From: Saprospira grandis DSM 2844
GTDB lineage: Bacteria > Bacteroidota > Bacteroidia > Chitinophagales > Saprospiraceae
Length of the DNA: 64,000 nt
Direction of reading: 5' to 3'
NCBI RefSeq assembly: GCF_000275825.1
Contig: NZ_JH719942.1
Location: 565,600 to 629,599 of the forward strand
Under the pieces are notes generated by a model. That model was not told where the DNA came from. It searched no databases and saw only the letters and a list, made by a program, of their open reading frames with translations. The position numbers were made by a program, and so were the translations under genes. This document shows positions 15,441-24,156 of the stretch, one piece after another. Each line of letters starts with the position of its first letter. Position 1 is the first letter of the stretch.

Positions 15441-15968
15441 CTAGCGATCCAACAAACCCAAACGATCGGCAAAATGCCAAAGCTCAGCTCTGCTCTTTAT
15501 GCCCAGCTTTTTGCGCAATTGCTTAAGCTGAGTTTTTACGGTAGCTTCTTTACGGGCCGAAAGTGCAGCAATTTCTTTTGCTGTCTTCCCTTCTACCCAA
15601 TATAATAACAATTCTCTTTCTCTTGCACTTAATTGGGCATATTTATCTGTATCGGCCTGTTTGACTAGCTCTTGCTCGAGCATTTCTTTAGAAAACTGAT
15701 AGGCGCCTAAGGGGCCAAACTGTATAGCACGGATAGACAGTTGCCCTGTATCGGCCTGATAATGGGCCAAATCTAGTTGCCAGTTCCCCTCGGTCTTGCG
15801 CTGGCACAACTGCCAATGCTCCCCTCCTTCTTCTTGATTGAATACAGGCTGACAGCCGCCCTCCCAGGGACCTTCTTTGGATCCAGTTTGCAAGCGACAG
15901 AGCAGCGATTGCTGTCCACAAACTAAAGGAGCAAATAAACAGTATTTAACGGGCTCTTTTTCTTGCAT
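15441..15968 (-). CDS. LuxR/GerE-type transcriptional regulator (short)
   Basis: About 175 aa from the ATG at 15966-15968; a longer frame starts inside the upstream gene and is less likely. The C-terminal 65 residues form a GerE helix-turn-helix: LSARERELLLYWVEGKTAKE, then ATVKTQLKQLRKKLGIKSR. The N-terminal 110 residues have no recognisable sensor motif. It follows the next LuxR-type gene by 4 bp, so the two are co-transcribed and may be a diverged pair. It lies upstream of the stressosome cluster in the same direction; a functional link is possible but not shown. Confidence 0.8.
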   Translation of the reverse strand: MQEKEPVKYCLFAPLVCGQQSLLCRLQTGSKEGPWEGGCQPVFNQEEGGEHWQLCQRKTEGNWQLDLAHYQADTGQLSIRAIQFGPLGAYQFSKEMLEQELVKQADTDKYAQLSARERELLLYWVEGKTAKEIAALSARKEATVKTQLKQLRKKLGIKSRAELWHFADRLGLLDR

Positions 15969-15972
15969 TAGC

Positions 15973-16686
15973 CTATTTTTTAGGGTAAATCTCAAAAGCT
16001 TGTATAAAGCGCATAAACTCATGAAAACTGCTAAAAGGCAGCTTGGCCCTCAAATTACTGAGGTGTTGCTTGACCGTTTCGCTAGAGCAAGTTAGTAGGG
16101 CTGCGGTTTGCTGCATACTTTTGCCCTCGCCCCAATGCGCCAAGACCTCTAGTTCTCTAGCTGATAAGCGCCGATAATGCTCATAGTACCGCAGCTGCAA
16201 ACTGCTAATTCGGAGCTGTTTTTTTAGCCGCTGGCTCCAAATGCCCGCCTCATTGACAGGGACACTGAGCGAAAACACCCAATTGCCGTCTTCAGAGGGC
16301 TGATGAGAGGCCAAACGCAGCTGGTACTCTTTGGTCCAAGCAGAGCGCATCTTCACCAATAGCTGATAAGGATTTAATTCCTTTTTCCAGTCTCGCCAAC
16401 GCTGCAGCCGAAGATAATGCGCCAAGCTACTCGGCTCTACAAAACTAAGAAAACGCTCTCGGCCAAAACTGACTAAATCTTCTTCTTCCGCTACGCCATA
16501 AAACTGCCTAAAACTTTCATTGACATAGGCAAAATCAAAGCGGCGGACATGCATAACAGCCACCGATAAAGGGCTGGGCAGCCCTTCAAAATAGCTACTT
16601 AAGCGCTCTAAGTCTCTGCTTAAGCACCAAGTATGCAGCTCTAATAAAAGTTGTTGCTCTTGCTCTGTATGTTGTTTGATGTTCAT
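15973..16686 (-). CDS. PAS-containing LuxR/GerE-type transcriptional regulator
   Basis: The protein has 237 aa. Residues about 35-145 resemble a PAS fold (FDFAYVNESFRQFYG, then FLSFVEPSSLAHYL). The C-terminus is a GerE helix-turn-helix: LSARELEVLAHWGEGKSMQQ with SSETVKQHLSNLRAKL. It probably binds DNA as a dimer and responds to an intracellular cue. It is the first gene of a two-gene unit with the shorter LuxR-type protein. The region upstream has a C5-T4-G5 hairpin and a cloverleaf element, so its promoter lies within about 30-60 bp of the start. Confidence 0.82.
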   Translation of the reverse strand: MNIKQHTEQEQQLLLELHTWCLSRDLERLSSYFEGLPSPLSVAVMHVRRFDFAYVNESFRQFYGVAEEEDLVSFGRERFLSFVEPSSLAHYLRLQRWRDWKKELNPYQLLVKMRSAWTKEYQLRLASHQPSEDGNWVFSLSVPVNEAGIWSQRLKKQLRISSLQLRYYEHYRRLSARELEVLAHWGEGKSMQQTAALLTCSSETVKQHLSNLRAKLPFSSFHEFMRFIQAFEIYPKK

Positions 16687-16741
16687 ATTTTGGTCTTTGC
16701 GCTTTAATGTAGGTCTTTATTTATTTTTTTTAGTAAAAACG

Positions 16742-16765
16742 CCCCCCTTTTGGGGGATTTTTCTC
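16742..16765. terminator. CCCCCC-TTTT-GGGGG hairpin
   Basis: A short G/C hairpin with T-rich flanks in both directions lies between the PAS-LuxR gene start and the copy 5 element. It could end transcripts from the cysteine desulfurase gene. Confidence 0.5.
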
Positions 16766-16833
16766 TCAAAATAAATGCTCCTCCCTTCGACGACCAAAGG
16801 GAGGAGCAGCTTGCAGGGCGCAAAGCGCCCGCA

Positions 16834-16947
16834 GGCCTAGCGATGTGGAGGGGTGGCCAAAGGCCAGACCGAGCCAGCTTGCTGGCGAAGGGCCGAGCGA
16901 ATAGCGAGCCCCAAAACGTAGCGCCGCAGCTTTGCTGCGGAGGCCCC
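16834..16947 (-). repeat. Cloverleaf element, copy 5 (subtype I, variant core)
   Basis: Minus-strand ends are GGGGCCTCC and ATCGCTAGGCC. The core is the variant CTCGCTATTCGCTCGGCCC. The second hairpin is GCCAGC-AA-GCTGGC. The gap 16687-17073 also holds flanking copies of the TTCGACGACC module at 16787-16806, 16991-17010 and 17039-17060. Confidence 0.82.
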
Positions 16948-17073
16948 AAAAAATCAGCCAGCCCCGACAACCAGCCTCGAAGAGGCGCCAGTTCGATGAC
17001 CAACGGGAATAAACGACAACAAGCCCTTTAGGGCGCAGTTCGACGACCGAAGGGAGTAACGCCCCAAAAAACA

Positions 17074-18204
17074 CTAGACAATCTTTAATAAAGCGGCGAT
17101 ACAGCGGTCTATTTCTTCTTTTGTATTTTCATAGGAAAAAGAGAGCCGCAAACTACGTAATTCATCGGGAAGGCCCAGCGCCGACAAGACCCGAGAGCCC
17201 TTGAGTGCGCCCGAGCTACAGGCCGAGCCCCCAGAGGCGCTAACGCCCGCCAAATCGAGTTTAAAGAGTAGCATATCGGTGGGGACTTCGGTCTTAAAAT
17301 TGACCGAAAGCACCTTATAATGGCTCTCTCCCTGCCAGTCGCCATTGAAGGACAGCCGCTCTCCAAAATGAGTTTGCAGCTGCTCGATGAGGTAGCTTTT
17401 TAGGGCCGAAATATGCGCCCGATGCTCGGGCATTTCGGTCAAGGCCAAATCAACGGCTTGGGCAAAGCCCACAATGCCCGCCACGTTTTCGGTGCCCGAA
17501 CGCAGCTGCCGCTCTTGGCCACCGCCAACAATGAGGGCCGGAATATGAATGCCCTGGCGAATGTATAAAAAGCCTACGCCTTTGGGGCCATGCAACTTAT
17601 GCGCAGAACCCGACATAAAATGAATGGGCGCCATTTGCTGGACATCTATGGGGTAATAGCCCAGGGTCTGCACTGTATCGGTATGAAAATAGGCCCCAAA
17701 CTCTTGGCAAAGAGCGGCAATAGCGGCAATATCGTTGAGGGTCCCTAGCTCATTGTTGGAGTGCATCAGGCTGACCAGCACCTTGCCCTCGGCCTTGGCC
17801 AAAAGTGTACGCAACTGGCCCAAATCTGCCCGACCAAACTGGTCGATCGCTAAATCAATACGGTTTACCCCAGCAGCCTGCATCTGCCCAACGGAATTGA
17901 GCACACAAGCATGCTCAATTTCGGTAGAAATAATGGTCTGAATACCCAAGGCCGCCACCGCCCCCTTGATGGCCATATTATTGGCCTCCGAACCACCAGA
18001 AGTAAAAAACAACTCTGAAGGCTTGGCCCCAATGGCCCGGGCAATATTGCGGCGCGACTTCTCTACCGCCGCCCTGGCCGCCCGTCCCTCGGCATGAATA
18101 GATGATGGATTGCCATATTGCTGACGCAAAAAAGGGAGCATAGCCCTAAGAACCTCCTCTCGAATAGCCGTCGTTGCGGCATTGTCAAAATAAATTCGTT
18201 GCAT
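17074..18204 (-). CDS. Cysteine desulfurase (NifS/IscS-type)
   Basis: The protein has 376 aa from the ATG that gives MQRIYFDNAATT, the conserved start of the family; a frame extending 13 codons upstream is not needed. It is a class V PLP enzyme: the PLP lysine is K203 (SGSAHKLHGPKG), and the catalytic cysteine is C329 in SGGSACSSGALKGSRVL, the loop that carries the persulfide. It removes sulfur from cysteine for Fe-S clusters or tRNA thiolation. No iscU or tRNA-thiolation gene is adjacent, so the acceptor is open. A hairpin terminator separates it from the upstream mutase gene, giving it its own promoter. Confidence 0.93.
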   Translation of the reverse strand: MQRIYFDNAATTAIREEVLRAMLPFLRQQYGNPSSIHAEGRAARAAVEKSRRNIARAIGAKPSELFFTSGGSEANNMAIKGAVAALGIQTIISTEIEHACVLNSVGQMQAAGVNRIDLAIDQFGRADLGQLRTLLAKAEGKVLVSLMHSNNELGTLNDIAAIAALCQEFGAYFHTDTVQTLGYYPIDVQQMAPIHFMSGSAHKLHGPKGVGFLYIRQGIHIPALIVGGGQERQLRSGTENVAGIVGFAQAVDLALTEMPEHRAHISALKSYLIEQLQTHFGERLSFNGDWQGESHYKVLSVNFKTEVPTDMLLFKLDLAGVSASGGSACSSGALKGSRVLSALGLPDELRSLRLSFSYENTKEEIDRCIAALLKIV

Positions 18205-18250
18205 AATATGTTGTTGTTTGCACTGTAAATAAGGTCGCATCAATAATAAG

Positions 18251-18285
18251 AAAGGTTGCGCATTCTTAAAGAATGTGCAACCTTT
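18251..18285 (-). terminator. Hairpin terminator after the mutase gene
   Basis: AAAGGTTGCGCATTCTT pairs with AAGAATGTGCAACCTTT (one G-T pair) and lies 33 bp past the stop of the mutase gene, with T-rich sequence on both sides. Confidence 0.75.
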
Positions 18286-18317
18286 TATTTCCTGTCAAAA
18301 CGCATTTAATAGCCCCA

Positions 18318-19709
18318 TTAAGCCATGATGATTTCGCGAACATCTGACTTGATTTTGTTTGCCAAGTTTTGAGCCGTTACCGATGATGCACTCTCCGTAT
18401 AGATCCGAATGATCGGCTCTGTATTCGACTTTCTAAGATGGATCCAGTTCTCATCAATAAAAATCTTCAGTCCATCAATTGTATTCTTAGGATAGTTGAC
18501 ATACTTTTTCTCTAAAGCAGCTAGCAATTGGTCAATATCAATTTGTGGCGTCAACTGAATTTTATCCTTAATGATGACATAGTTGGGATAATCTGAACGC
18601 AAAACCGAAGCCCGCTTATCTGTACTCGCCAAAAATGACAAAAAGAGCGCAATACCTACCATGGCATCTCGGCCATAGTGCAAAGCAGGATAAATGATTC
18701 CGCCATTGCCCTCTCCACCAATAATCGCCTCCACTTCTTTCATCATCTGCACCACATTGACCTCTCCAACAGCAGAAGCCGTGTACTTGCCCCCATGCTT
18801 TTTAGTTAGTTCGGCCAACGCTTGGGTAGAAGATAGATTCGAAACCGTGTTTCCTCCACCTTCTTCCCCCAAAATATAATCGGCCACCGCCACTAAGGTG
18901 TACTCCTCGCCAAAGGGCTCTCCATCTTCACAGATCAAAGCCAAACGATCTACATCAGGGTCTACCGCAATGCCCAAATCTGCTTTCTGCTTGAGTACCT
19001 CCGCCGATAAAGCCGAAAGGTTCTCTGGCAAAGGCTCGGGATTATGCGCAAAACGCCCCGTTACCTCATCGTTAATCGCAATCACCTCGCAACCCAACTG
19101 CTCCAATAAAGGCACCATAGAAATAGCCCCCGTAGAGTTGATGCAATCAATGACTACCTTGTATTTTTTCTCCTTGGTCAATTCAGAACGAACCAACTTG
19201 AGCTGCATAATCAAATCAATGTGCTTCTGAATGTAACCCACTTTCTTCTGATAAGTCCCCAACTCATCTACCTGCGCATACTCCACTTCTCCAGAAGAAA
19301 TTAAACGCAATATCTCACTGCCATCTCTAGCCGAAATAAACTCGCCCCGATGATTCACAAACTTTAAAGCATTCCACTCCTTCGGATTGTGACTGGCCGT
19401 CAAAATAATCCCACCATCAGCCTCCTCTTGCATCACCGCTACTTCTACTGTGGGCGTAGTCGACAAACCAAGGGTATAGACATTTACCCCCATCATCCGC
19501 AAAGTCGCCGAAACCAACTGCTCGATCAATTCTCCAGATACTCTCGCATCTCTTCCCAATACTACTGTAGGCGCATCTTTGCCCGTCTCTTGCTTAATCC
19601 AATAGGCATAAGCCGCCGTACTCTCTACCAAATCTTGGGCGGTGAGGTTCTCTCCTACTGCGCCCCCAATTGTTCCCCGAGTTCCCGAAATTGATTTTAA
19701 TAGTGCCAA
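18318..19709 (-). CDS. glmM: Phosphoglucosamine mutase / phosphomannomutase family enzyme
   Basis: The protein has 463 aa. It has the four-domain alpha-D-phosphohexomutase layout. The phosphoserine is S106 in TASHNPKEWNALK. The metal loop is DPDVDRLA, the sugar loop GGEGNGGIIYP, and the phosphate loop RKSNTEPIIRIYTES. GlmM converts glucosamine-6-phosphate to glucosamine-1-phosphate for peptidoglycan and LPS; close relatives act on mannose or glucose phosphates. It begins with the SISGTRGTIGG motif typical of the Bacteroidota enzyme. It stands alone between a lipoprotein gene on the other strand and a terminator. Substrate choice between glucosamine and mannose is not certain. Confidence 0.87.
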   Translation of the reverse strand: MALLKSISGTRGTIGGAVGENLTAQDLVESTAAYAYWIKQETGKDAPTVVLGRDARVSGELIEQLVSATLRMMGVNVYTLGLSTTPTVEVAVMQEEADGGIILTASHNPKEWNALKFVNHRGEFISARDGSEILRLISSGEVEYAQVDELGTYQKKVGYIQKHIDLIMQLKLVRSELTKEKKYKVVIDCINSTGAISMVPLLEQLGCEVIAINDEVTGRFAHNPEPLPENLSALSAEVLKQKADLGIAVDPDVDRLALICEDGEPFGEEYTLVAVADYILGEEGGGNTVSNLSSTQALAELTKKHGGKYTASAVGEVNVVQMMKEVEAIIGGEGNGGIIYPALHYGRDAMVGIALFLSFLASTDKRASVLRSDYPNYVIIKDKIQLTPQIDIDQLLAALEKKYVNYPKNTIDGLKIFIDENWIHLRKSNTEPIIRIYTESASSVTAQNLANKIKSDVREIIMA

Positions 19710-19914
19710 AAGCTCTAGCGTTTACGTTTTAATAAAAAAATGAACTACTTCCCCCTTCCCATTAAGGTCAGTGAGCAGTTTCACCCCATCTCAAAGCCCT
19801 CTCCCTAAAGAGCGCTTTCAAATTTTGCCCAAAAATAGTTTTTTTATTTATCATTGTACAGTGATCCGATTCAAAAACTCCCCTTTTTCTTCGCTTCCTC
19901 CAAATGACTCCAAT

Positions 19915-20658
19915 ATGAGACCTACTTTTTTCCTGCTCCTCGCCCTCTCGACCCTCCTAATCAATTGCCAAAAAGAAACGGAACCCTTTCCCGATTTTGA
20001 ACTCAGCTATTTCCCTATAGATAGCGGACATTATATTGTCTATCAGGTAGATAGCATCTATTATAATGATTTTGACCGAACGGTCGACACGGTCTCTCTA
20101 CTCATTAAAGAGGAAGTCGGCGGCCAAGAAACCGATAACCGCAACCAAAACTACCAACGCCTCAACCGATACTATAAAAGAGATAGCTCCCCCTGGCAAC
20201 TGGCCGAGGTCTGGGCCATCCAAATTGAAGGCAGCTTTGCCTACCGCATAGAAAATAATCAACGCTATATCAATCTGAGCTTCCCCCTAAAAATGAACCG
20301 CCAATGGGATGGCATCCCCTATATCCGCAGAGATACCGTGATTAGTATCCCCGGCGGTAGTATCGATATTTATAAGGATTGGGACGCCTCCGAGATTATC
20401 GAACTAGATGGTAGTTATAGCTATAATGGCCAAAGCTTCGACTCCGTACTGACGGTCCTGCAAGTCGATAAAATCAATAATATTGAACGCCGATATAGCC
20501 TAGAACGATATGCCAAAAATTATGGCCTCATCTATAAAGAACAACTGATCCTAGATACCCAATGCAACGGAAATATTGCCAACTGTATCGGTATCCCCTG
20601 GGAACAAAAAGCCGAAAAAGGATATATCCTCAAGATGACTTTCCTCTCCTCTAATTAA
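19915..20658 (+). CDS. Hypothetical lipoprotein
   Basis: A 247-aa protein from the ATG at 19915. A longer frame upstream (from 19771) overlaps the promoter area and lacks signal-peptide character, so the later start is chosen. The N-terminus FLLLALSTLLINCQK is a lipoprotein signal with Cys18 as the likely lipid site. The body is rich in Tyr, Asp and Ile and probably beta-stranded. It resembles small Bacteroidota surface lipoproteins, but I do not recognise a family. It has its own transcription unit, divergent from glmM, with a weak terminator after it. Confidence 0.7.
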   Translation: MRPTFFLLLALSTLLINCQKETEPFPDFELSYFPIDSGHYIVYQVDSIYYNDFDRTVDTVSLLIKEEVGGQETDNRNQNYQRLNRYYKRDSSPWQLAEVWAIQIEGSFAYRIENNQRYINLSFPLKMNRQWDGIPYIRRDTVISIPGGSIDIYKDWDASEIIELDGSYSYNGQSFDSVLTVLQVDKINNIERRYSLERYAKNYGLIYKEQLILDTQCNGNIANCIGIPWEQKAEKGYILKMTFLSSN

Positions 20659-20666
20659 CAAAACAA

Positions 20667-20702
20667 TGGCCCCTCTCTCCTCAGAAGATGGGCCTTTTTG
20701 TT
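20667..20702 (+). terminator. Weak terminator after the lipoprotein gene
   Basis: GGCCC and GGGCC arms around a 17-nt loop are followed by TTTTTG, just past the stop codon. Confidence 0.5.
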
Positions 20703-20710
20703 TTCTATTT

Positions 20711-20824
20711 GGGGCCTCCGCAGCAAGCTGCGGCGCTACGTTTCAGGGCTCGCTATTCGCTCGGCCCTTCGCCAGCAAGCTGGCTCGGTCTGGCCTGACG
20801 GCCACCCCTCCACATCGCTAGGCC
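20711..20824 (+). repeat. Cloverleaf element, copy 6 (subtype I, variant core)
   Basis: Starts GGGGCCTCC and ends ATCGCTAGGCC. The core is CTCGCTATTCGCTCGGCCC. The first hairpin is CCGCAGC-AA-GCTGCGG and the second GCCAGC-AA-GCTGGC. Confidence 0.85.
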
Positions 20825-20885
20825 TGCGGGCGCTTCGCGCCCTGCTAGACCAGGCTCGCTGCGCTCGCCAAACTGGACCAAAGAA

Positions 20886-23800
20886 CTAGGCCGCCTTTTC
20901 TTTCCACCGACGAAATATGCCCATGGGGATAGATAAAGCCAATAGCCCCCCCAAAGCATAAGGCCAATAATCTGCCCAACGTCCCTTCTTGGCCAAAGGA
21001 ATCGGACGAGGATCTCCCAGTTGTATAAAAGCCGCCCAATAGGCCGGATGCCCCAAACTAGGCTCCCCAATCCCATTCAAATAATCTAGTTTGGCCAAGC
21101 GCAATGCCATCGACTTGTTGGCCCCCTCTTGTAAATAACTGTAAAAACGCTGCATAATATAAGCCGTGCTCTGATCATTGACCTGCCACAAACTAGCCAC
21201 AATAGAAGAACTGCCCGCAAACTGAAAGGCCCGAGCCAAAGATAATAAGCCCTCTCCCGATTGATACTCCCCCAACCCCGTCTCACAGGCCGAAAGAACC
21301 AATAAGTTACTCTTTAGCTGCAAACGACCCAACTCCCATGCCTCCAAAAAGTTGTCTTCTGTACTATCCGCCGTTTCCGTAAATACTAATGAAGATAAAA
21401 AGGGCTGCCGCTTCTCTAAAATACCATGTAGGGCCAAATGCAATAAGCCATAGCCCTCTTGCTGATGACGCTTGAAGTTGAGCTCACTAGCCTCCTGCTC
21501 ATACAAAAACTGCCCATCAAATAAGGCTTCTAGATAGGCCACTTCTTTTTGGGCCGCTGGCAAAGGCCCCAATACCGAACGACGGTTTTGCAGTAAGGGA
21601 CTGCGCAACTCACTAGCAGGCTCTCCCTCCGCATAGCTGCCCGCAAAGGCCAATACTTTATCATAGGGATATAAAGAGCGCCGACTTTGGTCCAAATACA
21701 GTTTAGCCGAAGATTGATAACTGATCTCCCAATCTTTGATTAAGTAGGGAATAGAATCATAAGGCGTAGAAAGTGCCACCTCTCGACTCAATAGGGCCTC
21801 AAAGGGCAAATAACTCATTGGCCCATCCAAAACTAGGGTTAAGCGCTGCCCCTGCTGCTCAGCCAATATGGGCCAAAGTAGTTGCTCACTCACCAAAAGA
21901 GCTAGCTTTAAGTAGCGCTCTCGACTCCCTTCTGCATCATTTAAGACCGAAGTAAAGGCCTGCATTTCTTTTTGTAGGGCCAAACAGTCCTCAACCAAAC
22001 CTTCTTGCTCCAACTCATACAACTGTAGCTTTTCCGAACTGAGCGCAAAGGCATACAGTCCCTCTTCCGACCAAAAATAGGCCAGCAGTAATTCCTCTGT
22101 AGCCAACTGCTGTTGTAGGGCCCCTATATCCAATGCCTCTACCTCCAATTGCTGGGCAAAGTAGCCGGGAAACTGCTGCTTGACAGCCTTCTCAAAGGCC
22201 GTAATAGCCAACTCCTGCCGCGCAATCTGCCCATCTAACGCCTGCTTTTCTGAGGACTCCAAACTGCGGGACCGCTGCTGCTTTAGGGCCATAAACTCCT
22301 CTTCTAGGGCCGCCCTTTGGTCCAAAATGCTGTCGGGCAATTGTAGGCCCCAAGCCCCCAACTGCTGCTCTTCCTGAAATAAAACCGCCTTTTGCTCCTC
22401 CGCCAACTGAAACAAACTAGCCACTGGCTGCTTACGCAATAGTTGTAACTGAAACTGCCGATTGAGCAACCGCTGCCCCAAACTTAAGGTCCGCTGTTTA
22501 TCCCCCTCATGCCGAAGCTCCTGACGGATTTTACGGTTGTAGCCTAAGGCCAAATCAAGGTAGAAAGCCGCAGAGTCTAAACCATTTTCCAACTGCTCAT
22601 GATCTCTATATAGTTGGCTCAGCGCCTCTAGACTTTGGACAAAAAATGCAGGATGCCAATAATCAGCCTCTAGTAACTCTTCTGGCGCTAGCCAATTTTC
22701 ACTCTTCGCATTGGCCTGAATAACCTCCCAAAAGCCATTTTGGGCCAACTCATAGTCCTCTTTGTAATAATGTAGCCTAGCTATAGAGTATTGGTTTTGT
22801 AGTAAGCCGAGTTGATTTTTGGCCATTTTTCCTTTCCTCAGGGCTAGGGCTTCTTGCATATATTGCATGGCCTTTTTTCGCTTCCCCATTTTAAAGTAGG
22901 CCACAGCAGTATTGTTTAGACTAATCGCATATTCTAAAGAAGGACCAACCACTTTTTTTTCTTCCCGAAGGAGCTCCTCATAATTGGCAACAGCAGCCTC
23001 TATTTCGCCTAAGCTGCTCAGAATCGCCCCATAATTGGCCTTTAGCTCAAAGTACAGACTATGCTGCTTACCCAAACTAGCCGAAATAATAGCTAGGGCC
23101 TTTTCTTCATTTTCTTTGGCCAACTTTAACTGCCCATCTAAGGCCTGTACCCCAGCCAAAAAATCAAGATCCATGGCATAGTAGTAATGCCCCTTACCAT
23201 AAAAAGCCTCATCAATGGCCATCAGCTGAGTATGAAAAGATAAAGCCTTACTCAAAGCCCCCATATCTTTATATAATTGCGCCAAATTATTAAGGAAGGT
23301 ACTTTCGCTTTCCTCATCGAGTAAACTATCAGCCTGCAAGAGCGCTAAGCCCTCTAAAAAGTAGTGCTCTGCATCGCTTAAGGCATCATACTGATAGGAT
23401 ATGGCCCCTAGCAGGTTGTAAATTTTACTTTTCTCTTCTGCAGTTTCTACCGCCAATAAACTCTTTTCTAAGGCCTTTTGGGCCCGCTTGTAGTCACCAC
23501 TGTAATAGAGGTAACAAGCCCAGGTATAATAGAATTTAGAGTAGTAAGGATCTGTTTTAGGGCATTCCGCCAAAGCTGTAGAAAGTAAGGACTTGGCCAT
23601 ATCCCAGTTTTCTTGCTCTATGGCATAATAGGCCAAACTGTTTTGCCAATAGTATTTTTCTTCTCCTGCTGGGGCTCGAGCAATCATTTGCTCTAGGTAA
23701 AATAGGGTTAGCTTAGCAGGAGCTTCGGCTGCTAAAAACTGATGCACACTATCCGCATAGCTCCAGTAATTTGGGGCACTGCTAGCTATACTTAAATAGC

Positions 23801-23924
23801 TATCTACTATAGTCGATAGGTTTTCTTCGCTTTCTAGTAGTCGTTCATAGAGCTGCTGGGGGGCAGTCTGGGCCTTCCCCAAAAAAGGAAGGCAAAACAA
23901 TAGGAAGGGAAGTAGGGGCTTCAT
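20886..23924 (-). CDS. Exported TPR protein with a C-terminal CHAT (caspase-like) peptidase domain
   Basis: The protein has 1012 aa from the ATG at 23922-23924. A signal peptide (LPFLLFCLPFLGKAQ) starts it. Residues about 30-450 are tetratricopeptide repeats (for example YSGDYKRAQKALEKSLLA, NLLGAISYQYDALSDAEHYF). A helical linker follows to about 620. The last 350 residues form a CHAT domain with FEALLSREV, LLHLALHG (His about 830) and VLSACETGLGEYQSGEGLL (Cys about 880), the predicted catalytic pair. A hydrophobic segment near the C-terminus (YALGGLLALSIPMGIF), then WKEKAA, may anchor it in the membrane. CHAT proteases elsewhere cut partner proteins in defence or signalling; the substrate here is unknown. 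A second CHAT protein lies at 45786-48296. Confidence 0.85.
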   Translation of the reverse strand: MKPLLPFLLFCLPFLGKAQTAPQQLYERLLESEENLSTIVDSYLSIASSAPNYWSYADSVHQFLAAEAPAKLTLFYLEQMIARAPAGEEKYYWQNSLAYYAIEQENWDMAKSLLSTALAECPKTDPYYSKFYYTWACYLYYSGDYKRAQKALEKSLLAVETAEEKSKIYNLLGAISYQYDALSDAEHYFLEGLALLQADSLLDEESESTFLNNLAQLYKDMGALSKALSFHTQLMAIDEAFYGKGHYYYAMDLDFLAGVQALDGQLKLAKENEEKALAIISASLGKQHSLYFELKANYGAILSSLGEIEAAVANYEELLREEKKVVGPSLEYAISLNNTAVAYFKMGKRKKAMQYMQEALALRKGKMAKNQLGLLQNQYSIARLHYYKEDYELAQNGFWEVIQANAKSENWLAPEELLEADYWHPAFFVQSLEALSQLYRDHEQLENGLDSAAFYLDLALGYNRKIRQELRHEGDKQRTLSLGQRLLNRQFQLQLLRKQPVASLFQLAEEQKAVLFQEEQQLGAWGLQLPDSILDQRAALEEEFMALKQQRSRSLESSEKQALDGQIARQELAITAFEKAVKQQFPGYFAQQLEVEALDIGALQQQLATEELLLAYFWSEEGLYAFALSSEKLQLYELEQEGLVEDCLALQKEMQAFTSVLNDAEGSRERYLKLALLVSEQLLWPILAEQQGQRLTLVLDGPMSYLPFEALLSREVALSTPYDSIPYLIKDWEISYQSSAKLYLDQSRRSLYPYDKVLAFAGSYAEGEPASELRSPLLQNRRSVLGPLPAAQKEVAYLEALFDGQFLYEQEASELNFKRHQQEGYGLLHLALHGILEKRQPFLSSLVFTETADSTEDNFLEAWELGRLQLKSNLLVLSACETGLGEYQSGEGLLSLARAFQFAGSSSIVASLWQVNDQSTAYIMQRFYSYLQEGANKSMALRLAKLDYLNGIGEPSLGHPAYWAAFIQLGDPRPIPLAKKGRWADYWPYALGGLLALSIPMGIFRRWKEKAA

Positions 23925-24022
23925 CTGTTTTATTTGTTCTGTTTTCAAAATACTAAACTTCTGTTTAGCTGCTTAACGGCTGGGCCTAAAAGGCCCGAAG
24001 GGCCGTCGGCTGAGGGGCCGTC

Positions 24023-24148
24023 GGCTGAGGGGCTGTAGCAGGGCCGCCAAAGGCGGCAGACCAAAGCGCTGAAAGCGCTGCAGGGCCGAGCAGACCTGCG
24101 AGCTGTGCAATGGCCCGACCCAAGGCCGAAGGCCGTAGGGGCAGCCCC
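24023..24148 (-). repeat. Cloverleaf element, copy 7 (subtype II)
   Basis: On the minus strand it starts GGGGCTGCC and ends CCCCTCAGCC. The second hairpin is CAGCGCTTTCAGCGCT, and the core is intact. It separates the PagL-like gene from the CHAT gene; an extra GGCTGAGG unit precedes it at 24007-24016. Confidence 0.83.
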
Positions 24149-24156
24149 AAATCCAT

